A program made the position numbers and the translations under genes. Below the pieces are notes generated by a model, which did no database searches, was not told the origin of the DNA, and was given only the letters and a program-made list of their open reading frames with translations. DNA of 32,609 nucleotides from an uncultured Bacteroidales bacterium (GTDB taxonomy: Bacteria; Bacteroidota; Bacteroidia; Bacteroidales; Paludibacteraceae): assembly GCA_937911235.1 (NCBI GenBank), contig CALDPN010000192.1, positions 1 through 32,609 on the forward strand. The letters are read 5' to 3'. Positions within the stretch are counted from its first letter, which is position 1, and each line of letters opens with the position of its first letter. Positions 1-8,557 of this stretch are shown here, in pieces.

Positions 1-622
1 GAGTAAAGTGCAAGCCGGCTGTAGGCGCTGCAACAGAACCTTTAATCTTTGAATAAACGGTTTGATAAGTGGTTTTGTCGCTCTCCTGAGTTTTTCTATT
101 CAAATATGGAGGAATAGGAAGTTCGCCAAGAGCATCTAATATCTCTGAGAAAGAACAACCTGTGTTCCAAGAAAACTTGATAAACGAAGTGTTGCCAGAG
201 GTTTCAAGGCGCTCTGCCTGCAACACCAATTGCTCCTCACCCACAAGCACCTGCTTGCACAGCACCTCACCTTTCCATTTCTTTAAATTGCCCACCATAC
301 ACTTCCAAACACAAGATTCTGTGCTAGAAAATGATTGTTCGTAAGCCGCCGGATTGTGTGGTTCTAAACAGAAAATTTCTATTCTACTACCTGTGGTTTT
401 AAAAAACTCTAAGCGAGCTTGTATCACTCTAGTGTTGTTGAATACTAGGCATGAACCAGCAGGAAGTATCTCTGGCAGTGAGCTAAAAGTGTTTGTGCTC
501 ACCGCGCCAGAGGTATATGTTAAGAGTTTTGATGAATCACGTTTTTCAAGAGGAAATTTTGCAATTCTCTCGTCGGGCAATTCATAATTATAATCTGATA
601 TATTTATTTGCTTTACGCTCAT
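1..622 (-). CDS. queA: S-adenosylmethionine:tRNA ribosyltransferase-isomerase, N-terminal part (cut by window edge)
   Basis: QueA transfers and isomerises the ribosyl group of S-adenosylmethionine onto 7-aminomethyl-7-deazaguanine at tRNA position 34, forming epoxyqueuosine in the queuosine pathway (cytoplasm). Reading the minus strand from ATG at 622-620 gives about 207 codons with no stop before the window edge. The start has LPDERIAKFPLEKRDSSKLL, followed by a LVFNNTRVIQARL segment, a GELPIPPY segment and, at the edge, SVAAPTAGLHFT, all family hallmarks. The C-terminal part lies outside the window (family length roughly 340-410 residues). The start codon overlaps the stop of the RND pump gene by one base (TAATG), so translation is probably coupled and queA is the distal gene of the efflux operon. 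This linkage is positional; no functional link is implied. Confidence 0.93.
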   Translation of the reverse strand, partial: MSVKQINISDYNYELPDERIAKFPLEKRDSSKLLTYTSGAVSTNTFSSLPEILPAGSCLVFNNTRVIQARLEFFKTTGSRIEIFCLEPHNPAAYEQSFSSTESCVWKCMVGNLKKWKGEVLCKQVLVGEEQLVLQAERLETSGNTSFIKFSWNTGCSFSEILDALGELPIPPYLNRKTQESDKTTYQTVYSKIKGSVAAPTAGLHFT

Positions 623-3600
623 TATTTTTTCTTCTCAAAGAATTTTTCTTGAATCTTTTGCCAGAACTGATAGAAGTTTGGAATAAAGAATGTACCCACG
701 ATAGTAGACATCAACATACCTGCAAACACCGATAGACCAAGTGATACACGGCTTTCTGCACCTGCACCAGTAGCTGTTACAAGTGGAAGCACACCAAGGA
801 TGAATGCAAATGATGTCATAAGAATAGGACGAAGACGCACCTTACCTGCTTCAAGTGAAGACTCGTAGATGCTCTTACCTTCTTTTCTATAGTCGCGAGC
901 AAACTCTACGATAAGGATGGCATTTTTGGCCGAAAGAGCAATCATAAGCACCATACCAATTTGGGTATAAATATCGTTTGAACGTCCTGCAATAACGCAC
1001 GCAATAATGATACCAAGAAGCGCTACTGGCACTGCCATAATTACTGCAAGTGGGCTAGTAACACTCTCGTACTGAGCAGCTAGCACCATAAGCACCACAA
1101 TAATAGCAAGAGCAAAAATCATTACAGTAGAGTCGCCTGCCATTTGTTCTTGGAAGGCCATAGAAGTCCACTGAAAACCAAAATTGCTACCCAATGTTTC
1201 TTCTGCCACTTTGGCAAATGTCTCTTGTGCTTGACCAGAACTATATCCTGTGGCAGGGTTACCAGACATATAGGCTGCTTTGTACATATTGTATCTAGCA
1301 ATCACCTCTGTGCCAAGTTGTTGTTCCACAGTAACAAATGCACCAAATGGCACCATCTTGCCTTCTGAGTTTCTTACAGAAAGTTTCATTAAATCATCGA
1401 TTGTGGCACGGTCTTTTGCTTCTGCTTGCAAACGTACTTGATATACTTTTCCAAATAACACAAAGTCGTTTGCATATGATGAACCTAAATATGCAGAAAG
1501 AGTGTTGAATACACTACCTATAGAAAGGTTGTGAAGTTTCACTTTGTCTCTGTCGATATTTAAGTAATATTGAGGCACAGTAGCTTTAAATGAAGAACGC
1601 ACTGCGCTAAGGCCTTCATTTGTGTTTGCTGTGGCAGCAAGTTCTTCTGCCATGCTTTGAAGTTCTAGCACACCTTGGTTCGATTTGTCTTGCACATAAA
1701 GCTCAAAACCACCAGAAGTACCAAGACCTTGGATAGCTGGCATAGGGAACGCATACAAACTTGCATTCTCTATGGTTTGAGAGGCCATTACATTGAATTT
1801 CTGAATAATAGCTAAGTGGCTCTTTTCTGGTTCTTCACGTAAAGACCAGTCATCTAGAATAACGAACATAGTAGCTTTACTAGATATTTGAGCTTGTTCT
1901 GCCACTGAGTTACCAGAGATACTAACGTGTGCTTTCACACCAGGGATTTTGTCTAAAATAGCTCCTGCTTTATCCATTACTTGCATTGTTTCCACAAGTG
2001 AAGCACCAGGAAGAAGTTCGCATTGAACCATAAAGTAACCTTGGTCTTCTGTAGGGATGAACGCTGTAGGAAGTTTCTTAAATCCAAATGCCACAAGAGC
2101 TAAAATCACGCAGAATGTAGCTAAAATAGCAGTAGATTTACGTAGGAAAACTTCCAATACTTTAGAGTAACCTATGTGAAGTTTGTCGAATATTTTATTG
2201 AAATATTTATAAACAAAGAATTTAGTTTCTTTACCTGGCTCTTTTGGTTTTAAGATAAGCGAACAAAGAGCAGGGCTCAGCGTTAGCGCGTTAAGACCAG
2301 AGAAGGCTGTTGATACCGCAATGGTGATAGCAAATTGTTTGTACATTTCACCTGTAATACCGCCCATAAACGCTGTTGGCACGAACACAGCAAGAAGCAC
2401 AAGCACAGTACCAATGATAGGACCTGTGATTTCTTCCATAGCCTTAATGGTGGCTTCGTATGGCGACAAACCACTCTCCTCCATGTGTCGGGCAGTGTTT
2501 TCTACCACCAGAATGGCGTCGTCCACCACAATACCAATGGCTAGGATAAGACCAAAGAGTGTAAGAGTATTAATTGAGAATCCCATCACACCCATCACGG
2601 CAAATGTACCGATAAGCGACACTGGAATGGTGATGGCTGGGATAAGTGTTGAACGGAAGTCTTGAAGGAAAAGTAAAATCACAATAATTACAAGCACGAA
2701 TGCTTCAAACAGTGTGTGATAAACCTCTTCGATAGACACCTCGATAAATTTGGTAGTATCTAGCACCACTTCTGCTTTTACACCTTCTGGAAGGTTTTTG
2801 GTAATCTCAGCCACTTTTGCATTTACATCTGATGCCACTTTAATTGAGTTTGCACCTGGTAGCTGATAAATACAGATAGATGTGGCAGGTTGGTGATTGA
2901 TTTTACTGTCGATAGTGTAGGTTTTACTTCCTAACTCTATTTTTGCAACATCTTTTAGTCTTAATATATTGCCTCTATCGCCTGAGCGCACAATAATATT
3001 ACCAAACTCTTCTATGCTGGTTAAACGTCCTTGCACATTAAGAGTGTATTGAAATGGTTCGTTGTTTGCTGTAGGCATTTCCCCTACTTTACCCGCAGAC
3101 ACTTGCACGTTTTGCTCTTGGATAGCAGAAATCACGTCTGATGGAGTAAGGTTACGCATTCTAAGCACCTCTGGGTCTAGCCACATACGCATACTATACA
3201 CGTCGGCACCAAAAGTACTCACAGCACCCACACCCTCAATACGTTTAAGTTCGTCCACAATGTTTAGCGAAGCGTAGTTTGTAAGGTATGTATTGTTGTA
3301 AAGGTCTGGATTGTCTGATGTTAAACCAATCATCATAAGAATACTACTAGACTTCTTTTCTGTGGTTACACCCAAACGTGTCACCTCTGAAGGGAGGCTA
3401 GATGTGGCTTGGTTTACACGGTTTTGCACAAGCACAGTAGCCATGTCTATATCGGTACCTACTTCGAATGTTACTGTAAGAGTATAAACACCAGCAGAAG
3501 ACGATGTAGAGTTCATATAAAGCATGTTTTCCACACCGTTTACTTTATCTTCGATAGGAGCAGCCACTGTTTCTGCAATTACCTCAGCATTTGCACCAGG

Positions 3601-3747
3601 ATAGTATGCAGTAACAGATACTGTAGGAGGAGTAATATCTGGATATAGCGATATTGGTAGCGATGTAAGTGTTATTCCCCCTGCCAAAATAATAAGCAGC
3701 GAAATAACAAACGCAAATATTGGTCTATTAATAAAAAACTTAGACAT
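622..3747 (-). CDS. RND multidrug efflux pump, HAE1 (AcrB/MexB) family
   Basis: Inner membrane proton-driven pump of 1041 residues, full length for the HAE1 family. It should form a tripartite complex with the lipoprotein adaptor and the TolC-like channel encoded directly upstream. The N-terminus (FFINRPIFAFVISLLIILAG) is the classic first membrane segment. The proton relay pair is present as D409-D410 (GIVVDDAILVVEN), the conserved lysine is K941 (SAKNAILIVEFA), and a Thr lies in LRPILMTSF further on. Twelve hydrophobic segments in two groups of six around two large periplasmic loops fit the family. The gene begins 8 bases after the adaptor gene ends. Substrate cannot be told from sequence; hydrophobic and amphiphilic drugs, bile acids or detergents are typical of the family. 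No dedicated TetR or MarR regulator gene is seen nearby. Confidence 0.95.
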   Translation of the reverse strand: MSKFFINRPIFAFVISLLIILAGGITLTSLPISLYPDITPPTVSVTAYYPGANAEVIAETVAAPIEDKVNGVENMLYMNSTSSSAGVYTLTVTFEVGTDIDMATVLVQNRVNQATSSLPSEVTRLGVTTEKKSSSILMMIGLTSDNPDLYNNTYLTNYASLNIVDELKRIEGVGAVSTFGADVYSMRMWLDPEVLRMRNLTPSDVISAIQEQNVQVSAGKVGEMPTANNEPFQYTLNVQGRLTSIEEFGNIIVRSGDRGNILRLKDVAKIELGSKTYTIDSKINHQPATSICIYQLPGANSIKVASDVNAKVAEITKNLPEGVKAEVVLDTTKFIEVSIEEVYHTLFEAFVLVIIVILLFLQDFRSTLIPAITIPVSLIGTFAVMGVMGFSINTLTLFGLILAIGIVVDDAILVVENTARHMEESGLSPYEATIKAMEEITGPIIGTVLVLLAVFVPTAFMGGITGEMYKQFAITIAVSTAFSGLNALTLSPALCSLILKPKEPGKETKFFVYKYFNKIFDKLHIGYSKVLEVFLRKSTAILATFCVILALVAFGFKKLPTAFIPTEDQGYFMVQCELLPGASLVETMQVMDKAGAILDKIPGVKAHVSISGNSVAEQAQISSKATMFVILDDWSLREEPEKSHLAIIQKFNVMASQTIENASLYAFPMPAIQGLGTSGGFELYVQDKSNQGVLELQSMAEELAATANTNEGLSAVRSSFKATVPQYYLNIDRDKVKLHNLSIGSVFNTLSAYLGSSYANDFVLFGKVYQVRLQAEAKDRATIDDLMKLSVRNSEGKMVPFGAFVTVEQQLGTEVIARYNMYKAAYMSGNPATGYSSGQAQETFAKVAEETLGSNFGFQWTSMAFQEQMAGDSTVMIFALAIIVVLMVLAAQYESVTSPLAVIMAVPVALLGIIIACVIAGRSNDIYTQIGMVLMIALSAKNAILIVEFARDYRKEGKSIYESSLEAGKVRLRPILMTSFAFILGVLPLVTATGAGAESRVSLGLSVFAGMLMSTIVGTFFIPNFYQFWQKIQEKFFEKKK

Positions 3748-3755
3748 AGTAGTTT

Positions 3756-4886
3756 TTATTTAGATGTTTCTTTTTCTATTGGTTTGATTGCCTGACCGTT
3801 GCGCACTTTGGTAAGAGCTTGAGTAATGTACCATTCGTCTGCTTCAAGACCTTTGATAATTTCACGTTTGTTGTCGGCTTCTAGTTGGCCTACTTGCACG
3901 CTTCTGTAGCGAACAGTGTCGTTTTTCACCACATAAATGTATCTACCAGATTGGTCTGTGCCGATAGAAGACTCAGGAATAAGCACTGCTTTTTCCACAT
4001 TTTTAAATGGAAGTGAAATATTTACTACCACGCCATTGTTTAGTTCTTTTGAAGAGTTGTTTAGCACAGCTCTCATATCTACTGTACCTGTAGAAATGTC
4101 TGAAGATGGAGCAAGGTAGTCTAGTTTTGCTTGGTATGGATATTTATTGCCTTGTGAGTCGCTTAGATAAACATTTACAGTTTCAAATTTGCTTCCTTTG
4201 CCTAGTTTTAGATTTGAACTTTTAGCTTGTGCTTGAGCCCAAATAAGTTTGCTAGCCTCGATAGAGAAATTTACATATAGGTTGTCGTCTTTGTAAAGAG
4301 TAGCAAGCAAGGTTTTTGGGGTAACATAGTTGCCAGCATCCACTTTGTTTACACTCACTCTACCGCTGCAAGGAGCTTTCACATAGCAGTAGTCTAGGTT
4401 TGTAGCAGCAAGAGATTTGCCAGATTCTGCTTTTTTCACAGCAGCTTTGCAAAGATCTACTTGAGTTTGTGCTTGAATTACATCTAGTTCGCTCACTGCT
4501 TGGCTTTTTGCTGCTTCTTGCATTCTTTCAAGAGTGGTTTCTGCAAGGCGTAAGTTTGCTTTTGCAGTTTCAAGGCTTGCCTCGGCTTCTTTAAGTTTAT
4601 CTTCGTAGTTTTTAGGTTCTATTACAAAAAGCACGTCACCTTCTTTTACATTTTGTCCTGGTTTAACGTTCATTTTTTCTAGATAACCTTCGGTACGTGA
4701 GATAATATCTACTACTTGTTCAGATTGAAGGAAACCTGGATAATCTAAATGATAAACAATATCACGAAGTTCTGGTTTTTCTACTGAGTATTGAGGTAGA
4801 GGTGCTTGTTTTACCTCTTTTTCTGCACATGCTGCCACAAAAACAGCCACTAAAATAGTTAATGCAATGTTTATAACTCTTTTCAT
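3756..4886 (-). CDS. RND efflux periplasmic adaptor (membrane fusion protein), lipoprotein
   Basis: 376 residues of the AcrA/MexA (HlyD-like) family, linking the inner membrane pump to the outer membrane channel. The N-terminus is a lipoprotein signal: basic start, hydrophobic core, lipobox VAAC with Cys20 as the predicted lipidated residue. Next come a first lipoyl half (VKPGQNVKEGDVLFVIEP), an alpha-helical hairpin around residues 90-150 rich in Ala, Glu and Gln, a second lipoyl half (VKAPCSGRVSVNKVDAGNYV), then beta-barrel and membrane-proximal domains. It sits between the TolC-like gene (29 bases upstream) and the pump gene (8 bases downstream), in the usual order for a Bacteroidota efflux operon. 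Length and domain order are normal. Confidence 0.94.
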   Translation of the reverse strand: MKRVINIALTILVAVFVAACAEKEVKQAPLPQYSVEKPELRDIVYHLDYPGFLQSEQVVDIISRTEGYLEKMNVKPGQNVKEGDVLFVIEPKNYEDKLKEAEASLETAKANLRLAETTLERMQEAAKSQAVSELDVIQAQTQVDLCKAAVKKAESGKSLAATNLDYCYVKAPCSGRVSVNKVDAGNYVTPKTLLATLYKDDNLYVNFSIEASKLIWAQAQAKSSNLKLGKGSKFETVNVYLSDSQGNKYPYQAKLDYLAPSSDISTGTVDMRAVLNNSSKELNNGVVVNISLPFKNVEKAVLIPESSIGTDQSGRYIYVVKNDTVRYRSVQVGQLEADNKREIIKGLEADEWYITQALTKVRNGQAIKPIEKETSK

Positions 4887-4915
4887 TATATTAGTTTTTT
4901 ATTGTTTATATCTTA

Positions 4916-6298
4916 TTAATATCCACCGCCAAGGGCTAAATAAAGTTGCACTAATGAAAGTGACACATTTGCCTCAGACATTACTTTTGCTTCTTCGTAG
5001 CTAAGTAGGTTGCGTTGTGCATCTAGCACGTTTTGAAACTCGATAAGGCCTTTTTTGTAAAGGTCTAGAGCAAGGTTGAATGTAAGCTCGGCTTGTTCGT
5101 ATGCCACTGCGTATGCGTCTTTTTCGCTAATGCTGTGTTTGTACGACACCATAGAGTTATCTACCTCTTGCAGGGCATTTAGCACTACGTTGTTGTATGC
5201 GTTCACTGCCATTTCTGTTTTGGCTTTAGCCTCCTGAATCTGACCAGAAAGTGCAGTGCCAGAGAAAATGTTCCATTTAATGGCTGGAGCCACTTGCCAA
5301 TATAGTTTATCTTCTTGGAAAAGGTTTTTAAAGTCTTGAGATGCTACACCAATTTTACCTGTTACATAAAATTTTGGTAGCCAATCTGCCACTGTGGCAC
5401 CCACAAGTGAAGCACATGCGTCGATAGATTTTTCTGCTGCACGCACGTCAGGGCGTTGGCGAAGAATTTCTGCAGGCACAGACACTGGTATCATTTGAGT
5501 GCTTGACGCAGGAATAGCTGAGAATGTAGAAATATTTAGCTCTGCATCTAGCATCCATGGAATTTTACCACTTAAAATACCTATTGCATTAAGGCATTCA
5601 GACACTGTAGTTTCAAGTTCTGGCACTTTTGCAGCTGTGGCATAGTAAATAGATTTTGCTTGTGCCACATCTAATGCAGAAGCAAGACCAGTGTTGAAAC
5701 GTGCTTCTGTAATGTCTTTTGTTTGTTCTTGTATCTTAAGATTTGATTTTACTACCTCTAGGCGAGATTGCGCTGTGCGTAGATTGATATAAGAAGACAC
5801 CACCTTTGCAATTAATGAAGTCATTACTGCATTGTATTCTTCTTGTGTTGCTTGGAAATTGTATTTTTGAGAATTTGCTCTACCCCTCACTGCACCAATA
5901 ATGTCAATTTCCCACTGCATATCTGCACCAAGTGAACCCATACGAGTAATGCCTTGTGTGGTAACATTTTGGTTGTAGTCGTAGGCTGCAGAAATATTAA
6001 TTGATGGATAGTATCCACCTTCTGCCTTACGCATAGAAGCTTTTGCTGCATCTACCCTGTAAGCGGCCTCTGTCAAATTGTAGTTATTTGCAATGCAGAT
6101 ATCCACTAGAGAGTTTAAAGTGGCATCGCCAAAGCCAAGCCACCATTTTTGGTCGATATCTTGCTGAACAAATAGTGTATCTAAATTATTCCAAGATGTT
6201 GGAATATCGGTTTCTACCTTTTGTGATGATGTTTTTGCTACCACGGCAGAAAAACATAATGCACTGATACACAACAAAAGAAGTTTCTTGATATTCAT
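4916..6298 (-). CDS. TolC/OprM-like outer membrane efflux channel (NodT family)
   Basis: 460-residue outer membrane factor, the exit duct of the tripartite pump. It has a cleavable-looking signal peptide (MNIKKLLLLCISALCFSAVVA) without a lipobox cysteine at the end of the core, unlike many NodT lipoproteins. Two OEP repeats follow: a first with DATLNSLVDICIANNYNL and a second with a VPAEILRQRPDVRAAEKSI segment, the usual start of the second half in this family. The C-terminus has GLIEFQNVLDAQRNLLSYEEA, also conserved. It is the first gene of the efflux trio in transcription order and starts 39 bases after xseB ends, so read-through from the upstream genes is possible; I see no clear TAnnTTTG box in that gap. 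Confidence 0.92.
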   Translation of the reverse strand: MNIKKLLLLCISALCFSAVVAKTSSQKVETDIPTSWNNLDTLFVQQDIDQKWWLGFGDATLNSLVDICIANNYNLTEAAYRVDAAKASMRKAEGGYYPSINISAAYDYNQNVTTQGITRMGSLGADMQWEIDIIGAVRGRANSQKYNFQATQEEYNAVMTSLIAKVVSSYINLRTAQSRLEVVKSNLKIQEQTKDITEARFNTGLASALDVAQAKSIYYATAAKVPELETTVSECLNAIGILSGKIPWMLDAELNISTFSAIPASSTQMIPVSVPAEILRQRPDVRAAEKSIDACASLVGATVADWLPKFYVTGKIGVASQDFKNLFQEDKLYWQVAPAIKWNIFSGTALSGQIQEAKAKTEMAVNAYNNVVLNALQEVDNSMVSYKHSISEKDAYAVAYEQAELTFNLALDLYKKGLIEFQNVLDAQRNLLSYEEAKVMSEANVSLSLVQLYLALGGGY

Positions 6299-6337
6299 AT
6301 TCGTTTTTTTATTCTAATAACTGGCAAATTTAAGATT

Positions 6338-6517
6338 TTATTCATTAACTACCAGATTTTCTATCTTAGTTTGAATATTTTTTAACTCACTTTTACACGA
6401 GTTAATAAGTGCTCTAGCTTTTTCTACTTCGCTAGCAAGCTCAGCAAGGTTCACTTCGCCCTTGTCAATCTTTGAGATGATGCTCTCAATCTCACGCATG
6501 TTTTTTTCAAAATCCAT
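6338..6517 (-). CDS. xseB: Exodeoxyribonuclease VII small subunit
   Basis: A 59-residue ORF read from ATG at 6517-6515 to TAA at 6340-6338. The protein begins MDFEKNMREIESIISKIDKG and goes on with EVNLAELASEVEKARALINS and a CKSEL segment. This is the XseB pattern: one long helical hairpin with an acidic first helix, G-E-(V/L)-x-L turn and the C-(K/Q)-x-x-L motif in the second helix. XseB subunits bind the XseA C-terminal region, and the complex degrades single-stranded DNA from both ends. It lies 124 bases downstream of xseA, separated by a heptamer repeat array and a 14-bp inverted repeat, which is wider than the usual overlap or tight spacing. Confidence 0.88.
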   Translation of the reverse strand: MDFEKNMREIESIISKIDKGEVNLAELASEVEKARALINSCKSELKNIQTKIENLVVNE

Positions 6518-6527
6518 ATCGTTATAA

Positions 6528-6558
6528 GTTAGGAATTAGGAGTTAGGAGTTAGGAGTT
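6528..6558. repeat. Heptamer tandem repeat array 1 (GTTAGGA units)
   Basis: About four and a half units of a 7-base motif, GTTAGGA with one GTTAGGAAT-type variant unit (GAATTAGG). The same motif recurs at 9504-9534, 12496-12526 (opposite orientation) and 29065-29096, always between genes. Here it lies just upstream of xseB on the minus strand. Confidence 0.85.
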
Positions 6559-6571
6559 AAAGTTGGGAACT

Positions 6572-6618
6572 AGGATTTTGGATTTTTTCCGCAGGTCTTT
6601 TTTTAAATCCAAAATCCT
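6572..6618. repeat. Perfect 14-bp inverted repeat between xseA and xseB
   Basis: Arms AGGATTTTGGATTT (6572-6585) and AAATCCAAAATCCT (6605-6618) are exact reverse complements around a 19-base spacer. It could form a hairpin in either strand's RNA. It lies in the xseA-xseB gap next to heptamer array 1 and next to a 14-base direct repeat (TTTCAAACTTTAAT at 6621-6634 and 6640-6653) that overlaps the xseA stop codon. There is no strong U-run at the exit on the minus strand, so a simple terminator is not certain. Confidence 0.75.
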
Positions 6619-6641
6619 GGTTTCAAACTTTAATCTTAGTT

Positions 6642-7805
6642 TCAAACTTTAATTACTGCACCAACAACCCCATCAACTAATGTTATTTTTATTTCATCGC
6701 CTGGGCTTAAACTTGCCGCAGACGCCGACTTACCATTTTTTTCTACTATTGCGTAGCCTTTTTTAAGTATTGACTCAGGCGACATCAGCTCAAGACTTCT
6801 TTCCATAAGTTCAAGCGCGTGCAACTTTTTGTCAAGTAATCTGCTGGCGTAAAGCGGAAGAAGAGTTAAGCATTGGTCCAATCGTCTTGTATTTTTATCT
6901 AAAAGAGAAGTTACAGACTGATATAGTAGCGCCACGTACGAATCTATTTTTTCTTCAAGACTCCTTGTATGATTGATGATATAATCTGCCACTGCAGTAG
7001 GAGTTTTCAGCGGCATATTTGCCACCATATCCACCACCGACACGTCTCTCGTGTGCCCAATACCTGTAAGCACAGGAAGTGGAAACTGCGCCAATGCAGC
7101 AGAAAGATTGTATGAATCGAAACAGTCTAAATCAGACACAGCACCACCGCCACGTATCATTACAAGCACGTCAAATTCATCAAGACTCTCTAAAACTTTG
7201 TCTAAGGATTCTAAAATAGAGGCTTCGGCTCTTTCGCCCTGCATAATGGAGTTGAACAGGGTAAGGTTATATGCGTAACCGTATTTATTGTTTTGTAGTT
7301 GGTGAATAAAGTCGCCATAACCAGCAGCACCTTCGGCAGAAATCACAGCAATGTTCTTTACTAGTGGCTTAATAGACAGAAGTTTATTCATATCTATAAT
7401 TCCGTCGTCTTCAAGGCGTTTTATCACCTGTGCCTTGCGGCGCGCGCTCTCACCAAGTGTGTATGTAGGGTCTATATCCACCACATTTAGGCTAATGCCA
7501 TACACTTCATGAAATGTAACATCTACACAAAATGCCACTTTCATGCCTGCGGCAAGAGTTTTGCCTGTTTCTGCTAAAAAGTAAGCCGAAATAGATTTAT
7601 AAATATTTGCCCAGATATTGGCACGAGATTTGGCAATAATATTGCCGTTATTTTCATCTTTTTCTATAAGTTCTATATAACAATGACCTACGCGCTGCAC
7701 GCTTATGCTATTAATTTCTGCATGAACCCACACTGCGCCAGAAAGTCCTGTCTTTATAACAGAGCCAATTTGCTTGTTTAAATCATATAAACTTATAGAA
7801 TTCAT
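6642..7805 (-). CDS. xseA: Exodeoxyribonuclease VII large subunit
   Basis: 387-residue catalytic subunit of exonuclease VII, which processes single-stranded DNA in mismatch and recombination repair (cytoplasm). An N-terminal OB-fold domain (about residues 1-105, with SGAVWVHAEINSIS) precedes the nuclease domain. The family signature is visible: VMIRGGGAVSDLDCF, then GIGHTRDVSVVDMVANMPLK and TPTAVADYI, and near the end ILKKGYAIVEKNGK and SPGDEIKITL. It is slightly shorter than E. coli XseA (456 residues), because the coiled-coil part is short. The ATG overlaps the stop of the MORN-repeat gene upstream (ATGA), which suggests coupled translation, and xseB follows downstream. Confidence 0.93.
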   Translation of the reverse strand: MNSISLYDLNKQIGSVIKTGLSGAVWVHAEINSISVQRVGHCYIELIEKDENNGNIIAKSRANIWANIYKSISAYFLAETGKTLAAGMKVAFCVDVTFHEVYGISLNVVDIDPTYTLGESARRKAQVIKRLEDDGIIDMNKLLSIKPLVKNIAVISAEGAAGYGDFIHQLQNNKYGYAYNLTLFNSIMQGERAEASILESLDKVLESLDEFDVLVMIRGGGAVSDLDCFDSYNLSAALAQFPLPVLTGIGHTRDVSVVDMVANMPLKTPTAVADYIINHTRSLEEKIDSYVALLYQSVTSLLDKNTRRLDQCLTLLPLYASRLLDKKLHALELMERSLELMSPESILKKGYAIVEKNGKSASAASLSPGDEIKITLVDGVVGAVIKV

Positions 7806-8557
7806 AATTTACCAAAATAGGCCTCAGGATTGTCCATATAGTCTTCTGGGTCTAAAATTTTAGGGTCTACGTCGTAGGAATCTAGTTTTTCTTGTAATTT
7901 AGCATCTAGTTCGGCCTGATTTGTGGCCACGCCATCTACATAGTGTATTTCTTGTACCTCTGGCGATTCCACATCATACACTAGCCAAAGTCCATCCTTT
8001 TTACCGTTTAGAAACTCACCTTGTTCGCCAAGGCTACCACTCTCGAAAAAGAACTGATAAAGACCATTTAGCACACCCATTTCATAGGTATATCTTGTCA
8101 TCATATTGCCGTATGGATAATAAGAAATGCGTTCGCCATTTAGAAGTCCGTCCACGAAAAACATTCTTTCTAACACCACACTATCGGCAGAAAACACTAG
8201 TGCTTCACCTTGTCTTATGCCTTTTTCATAATTTTCCATCATAAACAGATAACCAGAAGATGCATAATAACGCCATAGACCAACTTTGTTATGACCTTCG
8301 TAATTTCCTCTTGCAGAAAGTGTGCCATCACCAGCATAAATTTCTGCTTTAGAAGTGCCATCTTGAGCGAAAATCTGGATACCTTGAAGTTTACCGTTTT
8401 CGTGATAACGCTTTACCTCACCTACAGGACTACCATTTTCGAAATAGCCCTCCATTTTTGTGTTACCATTTGGATATTTTGTCTTTTTATACTCTGCTTG
8501 CGCTTGTAAAGACAATGTGGCTATAGCCAACAACGAAAGAATTACAAATTTTCTCAT
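7802..8557 (-). CDS. Secreted MORN-repeat (MORN_2 / YwqK-like) protein
   Basis: 251 residues with a signal peptide (MRKFVILSLLAIATLSLQAQ, cleavage near residue 21). The rest is a chain of about six to seven MORN_2 type repeats with the pattern (Y/F)xxNGxxxxxGxxxxGxxxGxxxxY, for example YPNGNTKMEGYFENGSPVG and YHENGKLQGIQIF. The C-terminus (residues about 215-251) is acidic and not repeat-like. Such proteins are common exported proteins of Bacteroidota, sometimes annotated as 'toxin-antitoxin YwqK family antitoxin', but nothing here supports a toxin-antitoxin role. Both ends overlap the neighbouring genes by ATGA, placing it firmly in an operon with the pseudouridine synthase and xseA. Function unknown. 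Confidence 0.85.
   Translation of the reverse strand: MRKFVILSLLAIATLSLQAQAEYKKTKYPNGNTKMEGYFENGSPVGEVKRYHENGKLQGIQIFAQDGTSKAEIYAGDGTLSARGNYEGHNKVGLWRYYASSGYLFMMENYEKGIRQGEALVFSADSVVLERMFFVDGLLNGERISYYPYGNMMTRYTYEMGVLNGLYQFFFESGSLGEQGEFLNGKKDGLWLVYDVESPEVQEIHYVDGVATNQAELDAKLQEKLDSYDVDPKILDPEDYMDNPEAYFGKL

Noticed and set aside
354..735. Small plus-strand ORFs at the left edge
   Set aside because: They are shadows of queA and of the RND pump gene on the minus strand.
6528..6558. CRISPR array
   Set aside because: The 7-base units are direct tandem copies without spacers; no cas genes are seen.
7802..8557. Toxin-antitoxin role for the MORN-repeat protein
   Set aside because: The YwqK antitoxin label comes from database naming; this protein is exported and has no toxin partner beside it.
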